Part shown: one piece after another, positions 19,766-31,532 of the stretch
How the letters are laid out: each line of letters starts with the position of its first letter
Position numbering within the stretch: position 1 is the stretch's first letter
Origin: JALOLG01 sp963776935
GTDB taxonomy: Bacteria; Actinomycetota; Acidimicrobiia; Acidimicrobiales; Ilumatobacteraceae
Assembly: GCA_963776935.1 (NCBI GenBank)
Contig: CAVZOP010000006.1
Coordinates: forward strand, 124,001 to 188,000
DNA length: 64,000 nucleotides
Direction of reading: 5' to 3'
Notes under the pieces: model-generated
Told to the model about the DNA's origin: nothing
The model's input: only the letters and a program-made list of their open reading frames with translations
Databases searched by the model: none
Position numbers and translations under genes: made by a program

Positions 19766-21464
19766 TCAGCCGACTTGGACCGTGCCTGCATCACCGTCGA
19801 CTTGGAGGATCGTTCCGTCGCTGACGGCGGTGATGGCGGGAACGCTGAGTACGGCGGGGATGCCAAGCTCGCGTGCGACGATCGCGGCGTGACTCTGCAC
19901 GGCTCCGGTGTCGCACACGACAGCGGCCGCGGTGAGGAAGAGTGGTGTCCAGGAGGGGTCGGTGATCGCACAAACCAGGACTTCGCCCGGCTCGAGGCCA
20001 CGTGGATCGTTCGGGTCGTGGATGACGTGGGCGGGGCCCGATGCGCGCCCGCCGCTGACGGCGATGCCCGAGAGCACGGAGCCTGCCGCCGGGACGTCCG
20101 GCTCGGCTTCGCCGCGTTGCGTCCAAGTCGATGGGTCCGGGATGTTGCCGTCGAACCATTCCGGAGGTAAGCGCTCGTCGAGATAGCGATGTTGTTCGGC
20201 GCGTTCAGTGATCGTGTCGGCGAACTGGTCGGGGTCGGCGACGAACGCTGGCAGTTCGCTCGCGGTGACACAGAACGCGGTGCGCACATCGGTTGGTCCG
20301 CCGCGCCGCGCGCGCGCGTCGTACGAGCTCATGCAACGCCAACCGCGCCCCCAGGTTCTCCAGGACGAGAATGTCTTTCGCCCGTTCACGCCCGATCGAT
20401 CCCTGTCGGGAGACGCGAGCGCAACGCTGTGCCATCCAGCGCCAGTGGCGCGGCAACAGCTCGACCGCTTGCGTGAGGGCGTCGTCAGCATCGGCGGCGA
20501 GACGGCGGGCGATGGCCACGGGGTCGCTATTGGCGGGCGTGCGGCGCAGCCGATCGATGAGTGCATAGACCGGTGACGGATCCATAGCCCACGCGGGCGT
20601 CGCCAGTTCGTACTCGTCGTTGCCTCGATGGCCATGGTCGGCCAGGAAGCCATCGATGCCCGCCTTCAATGGACTGTCCTGCGTGCGAATCGCGATCTCG
20701 TCGAGTCCGTCATCGAATGCAGCCGACACCCTCTCGTCGCCAGTCACCAGGCGGCTGAGTGCCCACACCCGTTGCGCAAGCTGGGCCGAATCGATGTCGC
20801 CGGTGCCGCCCACGATGCGGTTGGCCAGACCGACCGGCATGCCCGGACGATCAAGTGCGCGATCGAGCAGACCTCGAGGCGCGGCAGCCAGCCCACTGAA
20901 GAACAGCAGGCGCTTCATGCTGGCGCCGATACGCGGCGGGTACGTCTCCAACCACTCGAGCAGTTGTTCGTCGGAGGCATCGTTCAGGTCGGGCAACGTC
21001 GTCAACCACGCCCGCGCGTCGACCCGAGCCCGGGCCAGTGGTTCGAGGTCGGGCGAGCGCATCATCTTCAGCAAATAGCGCGTGAGGCGAAGGGATGCCC
21101 GCACGCTGCGATCACCCTTGGCGCGCCGGTAGGGCGGCATGTCGGTCGCGCTGCCCATGACCTGCTCGTCGGCATCGCTGGCAGACATGCCCGGCATGCG
21201 GACACCGAACAGCCGCATCGCGGAAGCATTCATGTACAGGTAGCCACCGAACACACCCGTTCCGACCGACGGGCCTACGACCTCATCAGGCCGCAGCACA
21301 CCCATCTCGACAAAGAGGTCGACCTGCCCCTTCTGAATCGCATCTCCGATCAACGTGCCGGTCAGCGCCGTCATCACGTGGGGAAAGACCTCGCCGACGT
21401 TGCCGCGCGTGTACAGAGTGAAACGTTCGTTAGGTTCATTGTCCGCCACCCAAATTCGGTCCAC
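19766..21464 (-). pseudogene. PEP-utilising enzyme (PEP-synthase/RPH-like, no ATP-grasp domain), one frameshift
   Basis: From GTG 21464 the protein reads VADNEPNERFTLYTRGNVGE, the linker region that follows the ATP-grasp domain in PEP synthase and rifampin-phosphotransferase relatives. A long helical part follows. After a frameshift near 20300 it ends with a swivelling phosphohistidine domain: SGIAVSGGRASGPAHVI, then GAVQSHAAIVARELGIPAVL, in which the His of SHAAIVAR carries the phosphate in this family. About 565 residues, with no N-terminal ATP-grasp module in the 542 bases upstream. A partner ATP-binding subunit would be needed for full catalysis. Confidence 0.75.
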
Positions 21465-22006
21465 GACCGAGTGTTGCAGGTGCTGGCGACCACACGTCGT
21501 GCCCGCCCCGCACAAACATCGGCGCATACTCCCATCGGCGGCGGCGAGTAGCCCCGAACGACGCCTCTTTGTGTGATCTCTAAAGGAGCCGGGCATGTCA
21601 AGGGGGGTCTCGCCGGAGGCGAGTCCGACCTTCGAGCGCGTTGGTTGAGACCGGCGTCGATGCTGTTCGGTGTGGTCGGTTTGATGGTGCCCCACCAGAT
21701 GTGGCTTGTTGGCGGCTTCGCCAGCGTCCCTGGGTGCCACAAGGGCATCGCGTTCGAAGCACAGCGCTCAGGCGATCAGCGAGGCCGGGTTGTCGTGCGC
21801 ACAGTTGCGATCGCGGCTCCGCGGACGACGAGGCTCGTGGCGTCGGGGCAGGTTGTGCGGCATCACCTCGAGCGGACCGGCGAGGCAGAAACTCGCGGGG
21901 ACGTTTGGCGTGACGCGCTTGGCACAGCGACACACGCTTGGTACCCCTGACTCGGGTCGTGTGAGGTCATGGGGTCGGGTGGCGCCGGGTGGCATGGCGC
22001 CGTCGA
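21465..22006. other. Gap between the PEP-utilising gene and the first cyclase-LuxR gene
   Basis: No convincing frame on either strand. A small hairpin ctcgcc-gga-ggcgag lies at 21609-21623. The region separates the start of the PEP-utilising gene from the 3' end of the next minus-strand gene. Confidence 0.4.
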
Positions 22007-25000
22007 TCAGAGGTCTTTCCATCTCGCGGTCAGTTCGGTGCGGTTGCTGGTCGCCGTCTTGGCGTAGACGTGGGTGAGGTGGGTCTTCACTGTGGCGGGG
22101 GACATGAGCAGGCGGCGGGCGACGTCTTCGTTCGTGCATCCTTCGGCAACGAGTTCGACGACCTTGGTCTCGGTCGGCGTCAGGCTGCGCCAACCGTGCG
22201 ATGGCCGGCCTCGCGCGCCACGTGTTCGCTGCGCGTACTCGACTGCTTCGGACAGGGTCAGTGCTGCGCCTTCGGCGAAGCCTGCCGGCTCCCGATCGGG
22301 AAGGGTCGCGACCAGCGCGTCAACGGTGGCTGGGTCGGGAACCATCCGCGCCGCGTAGCCGATCCTATCACGGTGCCCTGAAGCAGCACCGAGGAGGCGA
22401 GCCGCTGTCACGATGTCATTTCGACCGGCTGCTGCCTCAGCCAGCAGTTCGAGTCCGTCGATCGTGAGCAGCACGAATTCGTGACGGTGAGCGCTCGTCA
22501 CGAGGTCATGTGCGTGGACCGCGATCTGGCTGGGCTGCCCGTCAGCTCGTGCCACCAATGCCTGAGCCTGGTGGAAGTCGGCGACAGCGAGCGGGACGTC
22601 GTCGAGGTGCTCGATCGACGCCTGGAACTCCGCGATGTACGGATCGACCTCGTCGCGATGGCCGGTGGCGAGCAACGACAGCACGAGCAGCTGGAACGGT
22701 GCGCTGCGCGTGCCCGGCGCACCGGGCGACTGGGAGTAGGCGGCGCGCGCCATCGCCACGGCTTCCTCGGGCCGACCGTCGACAAGCAACGTGTGGCAAC
22801 GGATTACCAGGCCCGGGCCGACGAGCAGTGGCGGGAGCTCGGATCGGTTCAGGGCGGTTGCTTGGCGGAGGAGCTCACCGTCGTCCATCACGTGAGCGAG
22901 GCGGGCGATGACACTTCCGGACACGACCGCGGTGACGGACTGCCGCTCGGGTCGGATGGCGAGGGCGAGGCGCCGGGCTTCGTCGAGCTCGCCTTGCTCG
23001 ACGAGGGCGCTCATCCACGCGGCGTAGATCATGCTCGAGTTCTCGCTGGTCAGGTCCTCGCCGTGTTCCGCCAGCGCCGCCCGCACGAAATCGACCACGC
23101 TGGTGATCTCGTCAAACCGGCCGACGACCATCAGATGGGGCGACAGGATGCGGGCCTGCAGGACGGCACCAAACTGGTCGCCGTCATCAATGGCGTCGCG
23201 GATGCCCCGTTGAAGACCCCCGACATCGCCGACGTCGAGCGCCTCACGCGACGCCGCGAAGGTCGCCAGCATCCGAGCGGTCGCGCGGTCACCCGGCGTC
23301 AGCAGGGCGGCGGCGCGCTCGACGAGCTCGGCGTGATCCGGGCGGCCCAGGTAGAACGAGGACCAGACCAGTCCGGCGACGGCGGTCGCCCACTCGGATG
23401 AGGGATCGACGTCGGCCCGGTTCGCGATCCAGTCGTACTGTCGCGACATCTCGGCGAAGTGACCGAAGTGCTGGCGGATCCATCCGAGTCCCCGGGTAAT
23501 GCGATACACGTGGATCGGCGAGTTGTCGTACGCCCAGTCGAGCGCGGCGAGGACGTCGTGGACGACGGGATGCGAGCTGTCGAACGAGAACCCGTGGACG
23601 CCGCGGTCGGCTGCCTCGCACCACCGCGCGAACCATTCGCAGTGACGGGCCCGCGTCTGCAGGAGCTCATGGGCGTCGCGCAAACGGTCGAGGCCGAACT
23701 GGCGGAGCGTCTCCAGGAGGCGGTAGTGGCCGGTCTCGTCGTCGAGTTGGACGAGGCTCTTGTCGACGAGCCGGCCGATGAGGTCGAGCACCTCGAACTC
23801 GTCAACGAGCGCTCCGTCGGTAGCGACAACCTCGGCTGCGTCGAGGGGGAAGGGGCCTTGGAACACGGCGAGGCGGCGAAGCAGCGCCCGCTCGGTCTCG
23901 TCGAGAAGGTCGTAGCTCCAAGCGATCGACGCGAGGAGCGTCTGCTGTCGGGCCAGCGCGGTGCGTGCACCGCCGGTCAGCAAGCGGAACGCGTCGTCGA
24001 GACCTCGAGCGAGCCGGTCGAGCGGCAGGGATCGGGCTCGGGCTGCGGCGAGCTCGAGTGCGAGCGGGATGCCGTCGAGCCGAGCGCAAATGGCGACGAT
24101 CGTGGGCACCGTCCGATCGTCGACCACCAGGTTCCCTCGCGCCTGACGCGCTCGGTCGAGGAAGAGGCGGGCGGCATCGAACGATTGGAGACGCTCGAGG
24201 GTGAGGCGTTCCGATGGACTTCGGCACGGCGAGGGACGGCACGCGGAACACGGTCTCGCCGGGTACGCCGAGGGGCTCGCGACTCGTGACGAGGACATGC
24301 GTTTCCGGACACCCCAAGAGGATCGTCTCGACCATGCGCGCCGCGTCGTCGATGACGTGTTCCGCGTTGTCGACGACCACCAGGACAGCACCCTGACCCC
24401 GCAGGTGGGCGACCACGTCACCCACCAGATCGCCGCTCGACGGCGACGGCAGGCCGATCGAGGCCGCGATGCGGTCAGGGACCTGTGACCCGACCGCAAC
24501 CGGCGCCAGTTCAGCCCACCAGACCCCGCCCGGATGGTGATCGACGAGCTCGCCGGCCACGTGCACCGCCAGCCGGGTCTTGCCACACCCCCCCGAGCCC
24601 GTGAGGGTGACCAGGCGTTGGTCATGGATAAGCGACGCGACCGCCTCCAGCTCGACGCTGCGGCCGATGAAGCTGGTGGTGGGCGTCGGCAGGTTGTTCG
24701 GCGTCGCCTCGAGCGAGCGCAGAGCGGGGAAGTCGCGGCGCAGTTCAGGGTGCGCGAGCTGCCACACGCGCTCGGGGCGAGACAGGTCCCGCAATCGGGC
24801 CAGGCCCAGGTCGACGAGCGCCGCGCCCTCGGGCAGGTCGTCGAACACCAATGCGGCGGTCGATTCGGAGACGAGCACCTGGCCGCCATGACCGCAGGCC
24901 CTCAGCCGTGCGCACCGGATGATGGTACGGCCCACGTAGTTGCCCTCGTCACGCAGCTGCGCTTCACCGGTGTGGATGGCCATGCGTACCGGCAACCCGT

Positions 25001-25369
25001 CGAGCTTCTCGTCCAATTGCCGTTGTGCATCGAGCGCGGCCCGCAGCGGTCCTTCGCCGTGGCGAACGCGGCGACGATGATTTTTCGTCCAATTGCCGTT
25101 GTGCATCGAGCGTGGCCCGCGAGCGCGTCCTTCGCCGTGGCGAACGCGGCGACGATGGAGTCGCCCTCGCCCTGCTCCACCGGCCGCACACCACCTGCTG
25201 CGCCCACGGCGGCGTCCAGGATCTCGTAGTGGCGGGCGATCGCAGCGGCCGTTTCGTCCTGATTCGCCTCCCACAGACGCGTCGAGCCCTCAACGTCGGT
25301 CAGTAAGAACGTGACGGTCCCGACCGGTAACACACCCGACGCCCAGTCGCCCACGTCCTCAGTCTGCAC
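22007..25369 (-). pseudogene. Cyclase-STAND-TPR-LuxR regulator 1 (frame broken, internal tandem duplication)
   Basis: Domain order from GTG 25369 (VQTEDVGDW): class III nucleotide cyclase homology domain (TVTFLLTDVEGSTRLWE), STAND ATPase (Walker A TGSGGCGKTRLAVHVA, Walker B VLVVVDNAEHVI), LDGIPLALELAAARARSLPL, TPR region and a C-terminal LuxR helix-turn-helix (LTPTETKVVELVAEGCTNED, RLLMSPATVKTHLTHVYAK). The architecture is that of mycobacterial Rv0386/Rv1358/Rv2488c. The cyclase domain is disrupted by a 76-base tandem duplication (25011-25155), and the frame shifts again near 24215. Where active cyclases have NxxAR, this one reads RTIIRCARLRA, so catalysis is doubtful even in an intact allele. 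Confidence 0.8.
25011..25155. repeat. 76-base tandem duplication in a cyclase domain
   Basis: gtccaattgccgttgtgcat starts at 25011 and again at 25087, and each copy runs into ttcgccgtggcgaacgcggc. The copies differ at a few bases. It duplicates about 25 codons plus one base, so it also shifts the frame of the cyclase-LuxR gene. Confidence 0.85.
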
Positions 25370-25943
25370 GACGAACCAGCGGGCCGATGATGCGAACCGG
25401 TCAGCACTCACCGGACACCAATCGCGACGGTGATGTAGCCCGCGCCCGGCGGCGTACATGTCGGAGCTCGGGCGCCGCCCGCTCGTTGACGTAAACATCG
25501 AACGACCAGCTCGTGCTCCCGCCTCGGACGAGCCGACTTCGGACAGCCGACGAGCAAATCTTTGAGTGTGGATTGGTACAGGACGCGCCCGCACTCAGAA
25601 AGTGACGTGAAGCAAGCTGCGTTGAGGCCACCGTTCAGGCGCACGACCGTGGCGCCCATCCCGCCGTCCCCGTGATCGAGCAACATCGGCATACCGGCTC
25701 ACGCTTGATTCGGGCAAGCGTCGGGCCGACACGGACAGCGTCTCGGCTCGAGGATTGCGGCCGCGGTTCCGCTCGGCGCAAGGCCACGAACCAATGGCTC
25801 GGTGCGAACGTCATCGGGCTGACGGCCGTCACCCACCGTTTCGCGTGGATTCGACCGCTTTGGTGGTCGCACGCGCGGGGGCTGGCCGGCGCAGACTCGG
25901 CTGGCCCTCACGTTGTGGGAATCGACGGTGGAGGTGACGACGC

Positions 25944-26132
25944 TCAAGGGCTGGCCGGGCAGGCAGGACGGGTGAGCGCTGACACGGTGTGAGCGAAGGC
26001 CCGGCAGCGGGCGGGCTCAGGCTGTGTGTCATCGGCCAACACGTCTACGGCAACTGATGCGATGCCGAGCCTGCGGGCCACGGCGACGAGGGTGTCCACC
26101 TCGCGTGCGGCGGCGGTCAAGGCCGTGCTCAT
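25944..26132 (-). CDS. Small hypothetical protein overlapping an upstream stop
   Basis: A 62-residue frame from ATG 26132 (MSTALTAAAREVDTLVAVAR, then RLGIASVAVDVLAD). Its ATG overlaps the stop of the frame ending at 26129, an ATGA arrangement typical of coupled genes. No family is recognised. The amphipathic helical start is coding-like, but no homologue or motif supports it. Confidence 0.3.
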   Translation of the reverse strand: MSTALTAAAREVDTLVAVARRLGIASVAVDVLADDTQPEPARCRAFAHTVSALTRPACPASP

Positions 26133-26558
26133 CTGATGCGTTGACCCACGAAGGCGGTCCAGCGGGCGAATCCGGCGGTCCCCGGACAACGGTTGTCCCA
26201 CGTGAAGTGGACGACAGCGGGCGCGGCGGCGACGTCGGACGCTCGGCGCCAACGTCGTCGGGCCGCGGGGGTGCGGACGGTTGCGATGGTGGATGGCTGT
26301 ACCTCGGGAAAGTGCTTCGGTAACAAGCATGGTGGTGGTCGTCTTTCCGGTCGGGTACCCGTCGCAGTTGGCAGGCACTGCGACGACGATGCGCCCGACG
26401 CTCCAATCGAACATCGCCCGGAAGTCGGATGTGGCAAGCGGGCAGGTCGTACACGGACCGTCGTCGCTGGCGGACGGGACCTGTGTTCCGGTGCCGTTAC
26501 TGTCCGCCAGCCCGGGATCGGGGCCAGCGCGCCCGCCAGGCGTAGTTCGCCTCGTCAC
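26129..26558 (-). pseudogene. Hypothetical protein, broken frame
   Basis: One frame reads SDFRAMFDWSVGRIVVAVPA and PTGKTTTTMLVTEALS. A shift near 26305 then gives a frame ending AVVHFTWDNRCPGTAGFARW. Together they give a possible ~140-residue protein with no recognised family. It lies in the 1.29-kb interval between the two cyclase-LuxR genes, otherwise featureless. Low confidence. Confidence 0.3.
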
Positions 26559-26660
26559 GCAGCTGGGCGTCGTCGGTGCGCAACACCATCCGCGGCCGCA
26601 ACCGGGAACCTCGTCGCGTCGGCGCCGCGGTGCGGTGCCTTCACGCAGCTGTGCGGACGT

Positions 26661-29600
26661 TCATTCGACGTGGCGGTGTGCTTCGGCTGCGAGCTCGGTG
26701 CGGTTCGTGAGGCCGAGTTTCGCGAAGACGTGGGTGAGATGGCTCTTGACCGTGGCCGTGCCCATCAACAGCTGCGCACCGATCTGTGAGTTGGTGAGAC
26801 CTTCGGCGACGAGCTCGATGACTTTGTGTTCGGTCGGAGTCAGGCTGTTCCAGCCGTGTGTTGGCCGGTGTCGTTCGCCGCGGGCTCGCTGTGCCAGTTC
26901 GACGGCGTGATTGATCGAGAGCGCCGTTCCTTCGGCGAACGCCACTGGTTCACCGGTCGCCACCTGATGCTGTCGCTCGATCGCCAGGTCCGGCTCGGCT
27001 CGGATGCGTGCGGTGTACCCGATCCGCCGGCGTTCAGTGGACGTGGCACCGAGCAGTCTCGCCGCGAGAACGTCGTTGCCGCGCCGGCTCGCGACCTCGG
27101 CAACGAGCTCGAGCGCGTCGATTCGCATCAGCGCGAAACCGTGCGTGTCTGCGACGTCGAGCAAAGCATGTGCCTCGTCGACGGCGGGCCCGTCGCGGCC
27201 CGTCGCGAGGTGGACCAGGGCGCCGCTGAGATGGAACGTCGCGGATTGGAGGGGACGCCGACCGAGCCGCTCGACCACGCCTCCCCAGTTGGACACATGG
27301 GTACGGGCCTCGTCGATCCGTCCACATGCGAGCAGCGCGGTCGTGACCAACGGACTGAACAGCCCCTGCAGGGCGCCGTTACGACTGTTGCCGTGCCAGC
27401 CGCGAAGACCGCTGTCGGCGGCGTCGGACCAGCGTCGGTCGAGCCGGGCCACCATGCTGTCGAGGTAGTGCACGACGGGTACGAAGGTGCGCGGAACCTC
27501 CCGGCCGACGTCGGACGCGGCTTGAAGGACGCGGGCACCGTCGCCGGTCATCGTGGCCAAGTAGGCCACGTGGCAGGCAATCGGAACCGCCCAGTTCGAA
27601 CGACTCGCGCGCATCGTGGCGGCGAGTTCGTCTGCGGCGACGAAGTCCCCCGTGAGCACAGCGAGCTCGAGCGCTGCCTGCGATGCGAAGCCGGACACGC
27701 CAGGGTCGAGTTCGGTCTCGTGCCGGCGCAGCACGACCTCCACCTGGTCGAGGAATCGACGCGCCTCGGAGAAGTAGCCGCTGCGCGTCGCCACGAGGGC
27801 CATCGAACCGGCGGCGGCGAGGACAGTCAGGTCGTCGCCGGCGTCGACGGCTTCGGCGGCGATGGTCGCCATCTCCGAGTCGTCGCCTTCGGATCTGGGC
27901 GAGGAACGCGAGCGGGAAGGCGAGGATCCGGTGATGGAAGCGGTCGGCTGGGTCGAGCGCCGCACGGGCGTCGGCACATATCGCCAACAAGTCAGCGCGG
28001 CGGGCGATGGACGCGGCAAGTGCGGTGCCCGCGACCCCGATGGCCCAGCTCGCTGGGTCGCTGCTCCTGTCGAAGTGGATCAGCCAATCGCACTGACGGT
28101 CGAGGGAGGCGGATGCGCCGAGGTCCGGCCGGAAGTACGCCAACCCGGCGCAGATCCGGGCCGCGGTGGCCGGGTCGGAGTCGTAGCTCCACTCCAGGGC
28201 CGCAACGGCGTCGGGCATGTCCGCCCTCAACGGCTCTGACCCGAGACCGTGGGTGCCCCTTCCGACTTGTTCGCTCCATTCGGCGAACCAGCGGGCGTGC
28301 CGGTGGCGGGTCGCCGCCAGCTCGCCGGCTTCGCGGAGACGGTCGAGCGCGAACTGACGGATCGTGTCGAGCAAGCCGTAGCGGCCCGATTCGTCGTAGA
28401 GCTGCACCAACGACTTGTCGACGAGGCGAGCGACGACGTCGAGTACCGCGACCGGTTCGACCACATCGTCGGAGGTGACCGCCTCGGCAGCGTCGAGCGT
28501 GAACCGGGATTGGAACACACCCAATCGACGAAACACTCTCCGCTCGATATCGGTCAGCGAATCGACACTCCACGCGATCGAAGCGAGCAGGGTCTGTTGG
28601 CGGGGCAGCACGGTGCGGGCGCCTCCGGTGAGCAACCGGAACGCGTCGGCAAGGCCGAGCGCGAGTCGGTCGAGTGGCAGTGAGCGGGTGCGCGCCGCAG
28701 CCAGCTCAATGGCAAGGGGGATGCCGTCGAGCCGAGCACAGATCGACGCGATATGTGGCGCGACGCGATCATCGATGACCAAGTTGGGGTGCGCGCTGTG
28801 GGCTCGCTCGATGAACAACCGGACCGAATCGAAGGTTGTCAATGTCTCGATCGACATCGAATCCGATGACGACGGGACGGTCAGCGACGGCACCCGCCAC
28901 ACCACTTCGCCAGGCACCCCGAGCGGCTCACGGCTCGTCACCAACAGGCGCAACCCCGGACACTCGGCCAGCAGTCGCTGAGCCACCGCAGCGGAGGCAT
29001 CGACCACGTGTTCCGCGTTGTCCAACACGACGAGCGCACGTCCGGAATCACGCCAGTGACCAATGAGCTGATCGAGCGGATCGACAGCGGCCATGAGGAC
29101 AAGTCGGGCCGACGCGGCGATCCGCTCGACGACCTCCGACGCCGACCCGATCGAGGCAAGTTCCACCCACCACGTCCCGTCTGGGTGGAGATCCACCGCG
29201 ACGGCCGCGACTTGCAACGCGAGACGGGTCTTGCCCGATCCACCAGAACCGGCCAGAGTGATCAACCGCTGCGTGTGCACCAAGTCGAGCACTGCCTGCT
29301 GCTCGGCGTCGCGCCCAACGAACGACGTCAACGGAGTCGGCAGGTTGTGCGGCGCACCGTCAAGGGTGCGCAGCGGCGGGAACGTCGAGCGCAAGTCCGG
29401 GTGGACCAGCTGCCACACGTGTTCCGCACGCGACAGATCACGCAGCCGGGCGACTCCAAGACTGACTAGCCCGAGATCCGGCGGCAGATCATCGGCGACC
29501 AACACCGCAGCCGCCTCCGAGACCAGGATCTGGCCGCCATGACCACACGACCGCAACCGGGCGCAGCGGATCACGGTTCGCCCGACATAGTTGCCGTCGT

Positions 29601-29940
29601 CGCGTGGCTGCGCCTCCCCGGTGTGCACCGCGATACGGACCGCGAGCCAAGGCAGGTCTGCCTGGAGGCGTCGTTGGGCAGCCGCGGCTGCCTGCACGGC
29701 ATCGGCGACACGGGCGAACACGCCGACCACACTGTCGCCCTCACCCTGCTCGACAGGACGCAAGCCGCCAAACTCAGCGATGGCATCGCCGAGAATCTCG
29801 TAGTGGCGCAAAACCGCGTCGGGCATCTCGTCGGGTCGTTCTTCCCACAGCCGGGTCGAACCCTCGACATCAGTGAGCAGGAACGTCACCGTTCCCGCCG
29901 GCAACGCGAAACCAACGTGCTCCACACCGTCAGTCTGCAC
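26661..29940 (-). pseudogene. Cyclase-STAND-TPR-LuxR regulator 2 (single frameshift)
   Basis: Paralogue of the preceding regulator in the same orientation. GTG 29940 (VQTDGVEHVG) is supported because both paralogues begin with VQT. The cyclase domain has metal-site Asp24 in TFLLTDVEGSTRLW and a second Asp in EGEGDSVVGVF. The Asn/Arg helix reads RTVIRCARLRS, not NxxAR. The STAND domain has LAGSGGSGKTRLALQVA and ALVVLDNAEHVV. The LuxR HTH is LTPTEHKVIELVAEGLTNSQ, then TATVKSHLTHVFAKLGL. One shift near 27880 splits the TPR region. Otherwise about 1090 residues, normal for the family. Likely a sensor coupling ligand/ATP binding to transcription. Confidence 0.82.
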
Positions 29941-30104
29941 GAGAACGGTACGGGTGACGATCGCCGGGAGAAAGGCCCACGCCGCCGTCGACCGTACCGA
30001 CCGCAGCGCGGCACATCCACCCGCCGAGGCCATCCCCATCAACCGAGCCCAGGACGCACGCTCACGGCACCACACGTGGTGGTCCGGTAGCGGCCGCCTA
30101 TTGG

Positions 30105-30850
30105 CCGTCTCGCGGCCGACCTCGTTCAGCTCGTCACCGTGGAGGAAGAAGACGCCGGTCCGGCGTCAAACAGCCCTGGTGGCTGTACCCATCGTTCGCC
30201 GACCCGACCCGTGACAGCGCGACCGGGTTCGCCTTGTCGGTCACATCGACGATCGAGAGCCTGTGCAGGTCGCCGGCTCCGCTGCTCGTCGCGTTCGAGT
30301 TGAAGCAGATCTCGCGGCCGCGGTAGTCGCCGTCGGGCCCGTCGTACACGATGCACTGGGTGTCGTGGAGGTGCCGTGTCCGTCGAAGCACCCGGCGAAG
30401 GTCGGCTTGGTCGGGTCGTCGATGTTGATCATGTGCAGACCGGTAGCGCACACGGGCGGCGGATCGTTGGCCGCGATGCCTCCCGTCGCCGGCAGGCCGG
30501 CCTTGACGGTGGCGCCGTCGGCCTGGCTGACCATGACCGCAGGGATTGTTATTGTCGGGTCGACGCCACCCATCGTGATCGGGGTTCCTGGTGCGTTGTT
30601 GGCGACGATGACGCCGACCGCCCGTGCCGCCTGGGCGTTGGCGACCTTCACCGCGAAGCCGCAGACTCTCGGTCGACGATCGCGATCGCGCCGGGCGGGG
30701 AAGCCCACGAACGTGTCACAACCGAGGGAGGCCCCGCTGCCATTGTCGGCGAGCGCGAACGCGCCGGTCGACCCGGCCTGGCTCGGCGCCGGCCCGAACG
30801 CGGCGCTCTACGCGAAGCGGAATCCCGGTGTCCTCGTTGATGTTGACGTC
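30105..30850 (-). pseudogene. Choice-of-anchor-B / PA-domain secreted protein, degraded
   Basis: Pieces of one protein lie in three frames. The first is a protease-associated domain (GASLGCDTFVGFPAG, CGFAVKVANAQAARAVGVIV). The second is LHMINIDDPTKPTFAGCFDG. The third is the beta-propeller segment HDTQCIVYDGPDGDYRGREI, LHRLSIVDVTDKANPVALSR, YSHQGCLTPD, then FFLHGDELNEVG after a further shift. This matches the choice-of-anchor-B (LVIVD-type) family of extracellular propellers. At least three frameshifts and loss of both termini make it non-functional. It abuts the start of cyclase-LuxR regulator 2. Confidence 0.7.
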
Positions 30851-30875
30851 GTGCGCCGACCCGTGACCGGGTCGG

Positions 30876-31436
30876 TCAGAGTCGGCCGGCGAAGATGCCG
30901 ACGCATCCGACTACCTCGACAGTCACTTCCGTGAGGTGTGCTCCGAGCATGGCGCGAAGGCCGTTCAGGCTGTCGGTGGTGTTGGAGAAGATGTCGTGAG
31001 CGTTGTTGCGGGTCATCACAGATCGGGCAAGCCAGTTCCGGGGGACGCCGTCGTGGAGCAGCGTGGCGCCGAAGACGGTCGCTTCAGGGTTGGCGATTGG
31101 TCGCAGGTGATCGAAGACTCTGCCCTTGGCGGTGAGGTCTCCGGGCAGGCAGTGCAGGAGGTAGTTCAGACCGATCGAGTCGAATCGGTCGCCGGAGTAT
31201 CCGACGGGCTGCAGCACGTCGGCTTCGATGATCTCTGGGTTGAATCGGGTGAGGCGCCGACTTGCCGCCTCGAGGCAGTTGGCGTTGGGGTCGAGCAGGG
31301 CCACTCGTGGCGTCTCGCTGGGGAAACTGCAGTGGTCGAGGAAGTAGCCGGTGCCGACGCCGACGTCGAGGTGGTTGGCCGAGACGTGCTGGTCGTAGTG
31401 GGTGACGATGCGATGCGCTGGGCACCGCCATGCCAT
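30876..31436 (-). CDS. Class I SAM-dependent methyltransferase (small)
   Basis: A 186-residue frame with motif I LDVGVGTGYFLDH, strand-2 acid VALLDPNANCLEAASRRL, EADVLQPVGYSGDRFDSIGLNYLLHCLPGD and a terminal strand TEVTVEVVGCVGIFAGRL. The frame is open upstream as RRSLAVYDVAILGFFSR, which looks like the natural N-terminus, so the true start is probably 30-45 codons earlier than ATG 31436 with no good start codon seen. It is convergent with nothing and sits between the broken propeller gene and a membrane protein gene. Substrate unknown. Confidence 0.75.
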   Translation of the reverse strand: MAWRCPAHRIVTHYDQHVSANHLDVGVGTGYFLDHCSFPSETPRVALLDPNANCLEAASRRLTRFNPEIIEADVLQPVGYSGDRFDSIGLNYLLHCLPGDLTAKGRVFDHLRPIANPEATVFGATLLHDGVPRNWLARSVMTRNNAHDIFSNTTDSLNGLRAMLGAHLTEVTVEVVGCVGIFAGRL

Positions 31437-31532
31437 CCGGGAGAAGAAGCCGAGGATGGCGACGTCGTAGACCGCCAGCGATCGTCGCGTGCTAGAACGC
31501 GTGTCCCGCTGCGATTTCTTCCGGCGTCGGAC

